A stretch of DNA of 64,000 nt from contig NC_066838.1 of the NCBI RefSeq assembly GCF_001640805.2, positions 20,476,743 through 20,540,742 on the forward strand, given 5' to 3'. The position numbers and the translations under genes were made by a program. The notes under the pieces are model-generated. The model was given only the letters and a program-made list of their open reading frames with translations, had not been told where the DNA came from and ran no database searches. Below, piece by piece: positions 58,097 to 64,000 of this stretch (position 1 is the stretch's first letter; the number at the start of each line of letters is the position of its first letter). Source of the stretch: Lates calcarifer. Its lineage: Eukaryota > Chordata > Actinopteri > Centropomidae.

Positions 58097-61000
58097 ATGT
58101 TTCCAAATAACAACTCCAGCCATTCACAGCCAACTAAGTTTAACCTGGTCCAAGTGAAAGGAACATGGATCAGACAAACTGAGCAGTGCCGACTGGCAGA
58201 GGGAAAGCTATCAGATGCTAAAATGTAAGTACTGAATGTAAAGTGATTCATATGCATTTAAATGGTTATTTTTATAATTAATTTGAGAAATTATTCTGTA
58301 ATATGCAATATTAGTGGGTTTATACCACCATTCAACTGCCATTTGCCATTCAACTACATACGTTGAATGGCAAAATTAATCTGGCTGTCACACAAATTAA
58401 TTAGCGCATACTGCCATGTAATGTCATGCAACCTTAATAATAAGTCTCTCTCTCTCTTAAAATAGGTTTGCATTTATAATTTGTTCACATTCATTGGTTG
58501 CACTGTATGTTTGTTATGCTGTATGCTTCTTAGCTATGCATTCATATGCTCCATGGGCTGGGGGTGGTGACATACCTTTCTATTTTAGACTGAGGTCACT
58601 CACATATGATTCATGTGCAGCAGTGGTGGAGGAAGCACTCAGATCACTTAAAGGCCCTGAAAATATATTTTCTTAATGTTTAGATCCTAAATGGAAAGAC
58701 AGAATAGTTTGGATGTTTTCACATCATGTTTTTTTTTTTCCTGCACTCCAGTTTGAGGAGGCACATCCTGATTTAGTAAAATATTCATATGTATTTGAGC
58801 TTTGAACTGGAGCTAATATTTTTTTTTCTTTTGTTGCTTTATTGGGAATTATCTTCAGCTATGAGAACAAGTCAGAACATGGAGTTTCCTGGACAGTGGT
58901 CAGTCCCATCGTTTTTACCTACAGAGTCATTCAATGCAAAAACATACTGGATCCCAGAAATGACACGTTGCTCTGGGGTCACCTAGGAGATGAAGAGCTT
59001 AAAGGCACCATAAGTAACTCCAAACCTGTGAAACGTTTTGTTGTCATTGATGAGACTGTCAATCATCTGTATGGCTCTCAGGTTATTCGGTACTTTCAGG
59101 CCAGAGAAGTTGCGTACAAGATACTCCCTCTGCCCACCACCGAGGAGAACAAGTGTATGGAGTTAGTGACCAAGATCCTGGAGGAGGTTCATGAGTTCGG
59201 GATTGACAGGCGCTCTGAGCCAATCATAGCCATCGGTGGTGGGGTTTGTCTGGACGTGGTGGGTTTGGCTGCATCTCTCTATCGCCGGAGGACTCCATAC
59301 ATTCGGGTGCCAACCACTTTACTCTCTTATGTTGATGCCAGTGTGGGGGCGAAAACGGGGGTCAACTTTGCCGGTGGGAAAAACAAGCTAGGAAGTTACG
59401 TCCCACCAGTGGCGACATTCTTAGATCGGTCATTCCTCCAAACTCTCCCACCACGTCAGATCTCCAATGGGATGGCAGAGATGTTAAAGGTGCTCGTCAC
59501 TGCATGATCATCGATGAATAGAGTGATCTTCCTGATGGTCTTGCATGTGATATCCCATAAACAAACGAGTGCGTGCAGTTTAACTTACTGCCAGCCATTT
59601 TTGAAAGCACAACATATGTTTTCAGACTGCTTTCCTGATTTCTAGGCAGACATAGGCTGCTGTTATTGTTGGTATGGGAGGAAAATGAGTGTGCTGAGAA
59701 TATATTGATGTTATTGTGCATGGTAGTATCGTTGCAAACAAAAAAAAACAGCTTTCTTGTTCGTGCATTTAGGCTCAGAAAACAGATATTTGTCAGCTAA
59801 AAAGCCTTGCATTGACAAGCTACAGTATATTGCTGAGAAATGAAACTAATGTGAATTTGCTTTGTTCTCTTAGTCATAGGTCAGTAAGTATCATGTAGAT
59901 ATGTTAATTTGTGTGTACAAGTTGTTATCTTGTTTGCACAAGTTTAAAAAATATATCTTTCAGTACTTCAGGAGTTTTCCCACAACCCAGCAAGGAAAAC
60001 ACAATCAAAGCAGTTTCTTCTTGCAAGTGTAATAACAAGATTTGTAATACTGTAAACATTTGGGTGCCCTTATACAGTATAAGAGCACTCAAATGTTTAT
60101 CGAGATGGATAATCTCTCTCAAGTTTCATATCTCTTGAAGCTGATTTTCTAACTGTGCTGAAATGACCTCAGTTCTTGGCAGTAAAGGCTAAATCCAGAT
60201 AATTGCATTCGCCTATTTTTAAGAACTAATTTTAATTGATTTAGAAGTTTGCCCCACAGAAATTACCAGTGTCTACCAAACATACAGTATATAGTACAAG
60301 AGGTCAACAATAGCTGCATGTTGTAACAAAAATACTAATACTTGGTTTGCTAAAGGTCAACTGAGTTGAATCTCCCCAAGCTACAACTGTGAAGATGGGA
60401 CCATTTGTAGTCTCACAACAGTCATGGTCAAGGCTTCCTCAAAAACCAATCAGTGTGGGTGAAAACCATGGCTCAAAGCTGAAACTTACCACCCCCCAAA
60501 AAAATACCAAACCCCTCTTGGTTTCTACTGAGTTCTGTCTATTGACATAAGACCCCTCCACTCAAAAGTTTTTTCATCATTACTTCACTTGGGTGTTTGA
60601 GCATCACTGTTCAGAATGTTTGTGCATTTTGACACTAGAGGTCTAAATTCTTATTCGCCTGCTGAAGGAGGAAAGTTCGTTTATGCTCCCCTTAAATCTG
60701 ATGTGCACAGTTATGTACCTGCATGAGTATGTGACATCACAACTGTTAGGTGTGTATTTCTACTCTTACCTTTGTCTCAAACCAACCTCTGTAATTGTTC
60801 CATTTTACCTCAGATGGCCCTGATGAAGCACCGCAGCCTGTTTGAGCTGCTGGAGGCTGAGGGCGGGAAGCTGCTGCACACCAGGCTGCAGTCATGTGAG
60901 AGCAACAACAGCTCTGAACACGAAGACAGCTCTACAGCATCGACCCGCATCGCCATAGAAACCATGCTGGAGGAGCTGGCTCCTAACCTGTGGGAGGATG

Positions 61001-61624
61001 ATTTGGACAGGCTGGTTGATTTTGGTCATCTCATCAGCCCTGAATTAGAAATGGTCGAGAAGTATTTTCTTTTGTGTTTCTGTTTTTGAGATATAAGCTA
61101 ATGTAGAGTCGCTGAACTTGCCTAAATTTATGATTGTATACATTTCCATATCTTCTGACTGCGCAGAGAGTGTTGCCAGCGTTGCTCCATGGGGAGGCGG
61201 TCAACATCGACATGTCCTTCATGGTGTATGTGGCCCACCAGAGGGGGCTAGTGACAGCAGACGAGAAGGATCGCATCATCCGGTGCATGCTGGGCCTGGA
61301 GTTGCCTGTGTGGCACCAGGAATGCACTCTGGCCCTGGTGCAGAAGTCCCTCAAGGAGCGTCTGAAGCACTCTGCTGGCTCTCTGAGGATGCCTCTCCCA
61401 ACAGGACTGGGACATGCAGGTAGAATAACACACCATAAAACCTGTCTGTCAACATTTTGACCTTATAAAATACAGGTGGAACACAATTTATCTGTGACAT
61501 GAAATATGTTAATTTAAGTTTTTCTGATATTACAGAAATCTTCCATGACATGATTGAGGAAAATATCCTCTGCCAAGCTTACCAGAAATGGACTGATGAG
61601 CTTGCTTCTTCTGGAAACAAATGA
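58097..61624 (+). CDS. eevs: 2-epi-5-epi-valiolone synthase (gadusol pathway)
   Basis: EEVS is a sugar-phosphate cyclase related to dehydroquinate synthase. It converts sedoheptulose 7-phosphate to 2-epi-5-epi-valiolone using NAD and a divalent metal; MT-Ox then makes the UV-absorbing compound gadusol. Five exons: 58097-58224, 58859-59489, 60814-61053, 61167-61419, 61536-61624; phases 2/0/0/1; 446 residues. Seen: NAD-binding IAIGGGVCLDVVG (about 168-180), substrate-site VPTTLLSYVDASVGAKTGVN (193-212) then GGKNK, metal ligands by family alignment E250 (GMAEMLK), H325 (VDFGHLIS) and H341 (LLHGEAVNIDM). No frameshift or stop: the gene looks intact. Start chosen at the first ATG giving the exon 1 frame (LVQVKGTW). 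It sits next to mdfic2 and foxp1 as in other fish. Intron 1 carries a small repeat scrap at about 58618-58650. Confidence 0.95.
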
Positions 61625-61706
61625 AAACATCAACCATTTTATTTGTAACTTGAGATATATTAATGTTTTGCTGTATTTAACATTCATAAGTAGTTTATAC
61701 ATATTT

Positions 61707-61712
61707 AATAAA
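61707..61712 (+). terminator. Poly(A) signal of eevs
   Basis: AATAAA 83 nt after the eevs stop, inferring a very short 3' UTR. The large repeat starting at 61810 lies just beyond it. Confidence 0.6.
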
Positions 61713-61809
61713 TGATTACACACACACTATAATGTAGTTATAAGCAGATTTAAGCTATAACTCCTCCTGTGAGCACCCATAAGTGGAGGCTGTGTAAACA
61801 CTAACAGTA

Positions 61810-62285
61810 TTCAATTCAATTTTATTTATATAGCGCTGAATCACAACAGAAGTTATCTCAAGGCACTTTTCATACAGAGCAGGTCTAGACCGTATTCTTT
61901 AGATTATTATAATTATAGAGAGAGACCCAACAGTTCCCACAATGAGCAAAGTCTAGGTGACAGTGGCAAGGAAAAACTTACTTTTAAGAGACAGAAACCT
62001 CGAGCAGAACCAGACTCCAGGTGGGTGGCCATCTGCCTCGACCGGTTGGGCTGAGAAAGAGCGACAGGAGAACATAGCATAATGCAGATTCCATGTAAAA
62101 GTGGTATCAATAATACAGAAGGCGTTGAGTGGGGTTGTAGGAGCAGCAGAAGGCTCATCATCACAGATCACTCTACAGCTCCGGAGGCAGAAATACCTGC
62201 AGAAAGTGACAGAAGAGGAGAGAGAGAGACAAAAGAACACAAAACTATAGGAAAGGGAAGATATCGAGTTAGTAACATGTATTTA
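61810..62285 (+). repeat. Fish dispersed repeat (tttatttatatagcgc type)
   Basis: Starts attcaattcaattttatttatatagcgctgaatcac and continues with gacagtggcaaggaaaaacttac, gagcagaaccagactccagg and ggccatctgcctcgaccggttggg, an almost textbook order of phrases for a high-copy teleost repeat. Overlapping frames of 83-95 codons here are repeat-derived, not genes. Confidence 0.75.
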
Positions 62286-63420
62286 TGGGATATCCTCATA
62301 TCTGCTTACAACTACATTATAGTGTGTTATAAACCTTAATTAAGTTTGTATACTGGTTAAAAAATGTTGGAAGAAAAACACAACCTAAACCAACATTCAA
62401 ATAAAACTTTTAATATTTCTCACAACATCGTTTCCACATTGAGTACCAATGAGTTTGAGTTCACTAATCTGAAACCAGTGTGTACAGTAATAATTGCTAC
62501 ATTCATCTCATATAAACTGTAACAATAAGAACAGTAGCAACATCAGCGGAGAACCTGTATGTGTGAACCACAGGGATGAGGATGAGCACAGAGGTCTAAA
62601 TTGATCTAATATGGTTCTTCATTAGTGGTTTACCCATAATGTGCCATAATAATCAACAGTTGGAAGAGTCATTATGAGAAATCAGTCATAGTGATGGCTT
62701 TAAATTAAGTGCCGCCACCACCATGTGTAATGCTGATGTTCATTCTAACCAGTCACATTTCAGGGTTTAGATGATTTATCTGCTCCATTAGAAAAAAGCT
62801 GATCTGGGTTCAGTCAAAGGGCAATGTTACAGGCCTGTGTGTGTTGCACTATTAAGGCTCAGTACCTGGGATTGGTGAGACCATTAGGGTCATTTTGCAG
62901 TCCACTCAAGCTGTACTTCACCTATGACAAAAAGATTTTAAATCAGTCTCCACTTACTACCTTTCTCCAGAGCCTTCAAGGCATAGTGTACATCAGTGGG
63001 TAGTGTTTGCTCAGTGTTTCCCCATGTTAAATGTGAACACGTATATTGTTCACCTGTTTGTAGCATTTATAGCCTGATTGCCAGCATGCTGTAGGTATTG
63101 CTTATTATTATGAAGGTGAAACACCACTAACAAAGGTGCATCTGTTGAGCGGTTTATAGCTATTCACATCTTTATATAAACTTATTTTATATTTCATTTT
63201 GGCAACACATTTGGCAGTCATCACTGTGAATTACATTCACACTAATTTCAAAATGATTCTCAATATTCAGTACAACTTTGAAAAACAGTGTTCAGTGTAG
63301 AATTTATAACTTTATAAAGATAAAACAAAATACACAGCCAAAACATATGGAGTTCCTAAGCGTTCGTATTTTGAAATAAATAATCAAAAAGTGTTGTACA
63401 ACCTTGAATTATGACATGGT
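62286..63420. other. Intergenic downstream of eevs, no gene seen
   Basis: AT-rich, with no frame longer than about 60 codons on either strand and no exon resembling MT-Ox or mitf. It could be the 3' UTR of a gene lying to the right. Confidence 0.45.
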
Positions 63421-63600
63421 GATATGTTAAAAGTTAAGGGACTGCCGATTTTTACTACATCTTGAGGATGATAAGACTGCCTGAACCAAATGTCATGGCA
63501 ATCTGTCCAGTAGTTGTTCATGTATTTCAGTCTCGCTCACCAAAAATGTTGCCACCCATACAGCTGTGCGGCTAGTACGGCTAAAAATTGGACAATTAAA
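63420..63600 (+). repeat. Fish dispersed repeat fragment, same family as 4697-4910
   Basis: Phrases aagttaagggactgcc, catggcaatctgtccagtagttgttc, atgtatttcagtctcgc and ctgtgcggctagtacggctaaaaa mark the right end of the family. Confidence 0.6.
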
Positions 63601-64000
63601 TTGTGAAATAAATTTTTATAAAATACTACAAGTCAAATCATTGCTATGAAATGTTATTTCATCATTCTTATTTTAGTAGCGTGACAGTGATATACAAAAC
63701 AAAAAACAGACGTTTGAAAAAAAAGGCACTTTCAAATAAACATTTCTTCACTGAAATAAAAACAAAATAAATAAAACTCTGCTGCTATGAGAATCAGAAT
63801 GATAAAATAACATTCCATAATATGGATTTTAACTTACTAATTAATTTTGGAATTTAGTGGTTTGATTTATATGTTTTATTCTATTTACTTTCATGATTAT
63901 TTTGTAATGCCTGTATTTATTCATTTTATATTTTACGCTTTGGTCTTGTGCTTTTTTTTTTATAGTGTTATAAGTCTTGTACTGACAAAATCCCCTTCCT
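63601..64000. other. AT-rich intergenic tail
   Basis: Very AT-rich. Nothing recognisable apart from short A and T runs. Confidence 0.5.

Noticed and set aside
62286..64000. MT-Ox exons expected next to eevs
   Set aside because: No frame longer than about 60 codons and nothing resembling a methyltransferase or oxidoreductase motif.
1..64000. tRNA genes, rRNA, CRISPR arrays, retroviral or viral genes
   Set aside because: No convincing tRNA B-box or cloverleaf, no spaced direct repeats, and no gag/pol/env-like frames seen on reading both strands.

Overview
The window is vertebrate nuclear DNA, almost certainly from a percomorph teleost. Genes are split by GT-AG introns, much of the sequence is AT-rich and non-coding, dinucleotide and tetranucleotide microsatellites are common, and several short dispersed repeats have ends typical of fish genomes. 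No bacterial, phage or CRISPR features were seen. Every gene model was built by hand: exons were joined only where splice sites, reading phase and family homology (recalled, not searched) agree.

Layout. From 1 to about 21 kb I find no convincing gene, only repeats and possible conserved non-coding blocks. oard1 (minus, 21.2-23.5 kb) encodes the macrodomain ADP-ribosyl-glutamate hydrolase TARG1. guca1b (minus, 25.1-26.7 kb) encodes the photoreceptor calcium sensor GCAP2. ppp4r2 (minus, 29.6-35.4 kb) encodes a regulatory subunit of protein phosphatase 4. It is head-to-head with eif4e3 (plus, 35.9-38.8 kb), and only 512 bp separate the two start codons. foxp1 (plus, first exon near 42.2 kb, coding 44.8-54.2 kb) is a forkhead repressor. 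mdfic2 (plus, 55.7-57.0 kb) is a MyoD-family-inhibitor-domain gene. eevs (plus, 58.1-61.6 kb) encodes 2-epi-5-epi-valiolone synthase, the first enzyme of gadusol (sunscreen) synthesis in fish. The partner enzyme MT-Ox was not found and would have to lie beyond 64 kb or be absent.

The order eif4e3-foxp1-mdfic2-eevs matches the known human 3p13 / teleost EEVS neighbourhood, so the forkhead gene is foxp1 rather than foxp2, foxp3 or foxp4. oard1 and guca1b belong to the related human 6p21 neighbourhood, so the window mixes genes of two paralogous regions.

Points worth a second look: a mitochondrial-type leader on OARD1 with a weak-then-better pair of start codons; a GC-AG first intron in ppp4r2; a foxp1 that lacks the poly-glutamine segment and has a reading-phase conflict near its C-terminus; a nearly identical 135-bp block shared between the oard1 3' end and a site 4.3 kb away; a TTAA-flanked piggyBac-type MITE; a tandem splice acceptor in mdfic2; and several promoter motifs (TCTCGCGAGA, a CRE next to a forkhead site, CCAAT next to TGAGTCAGCA).
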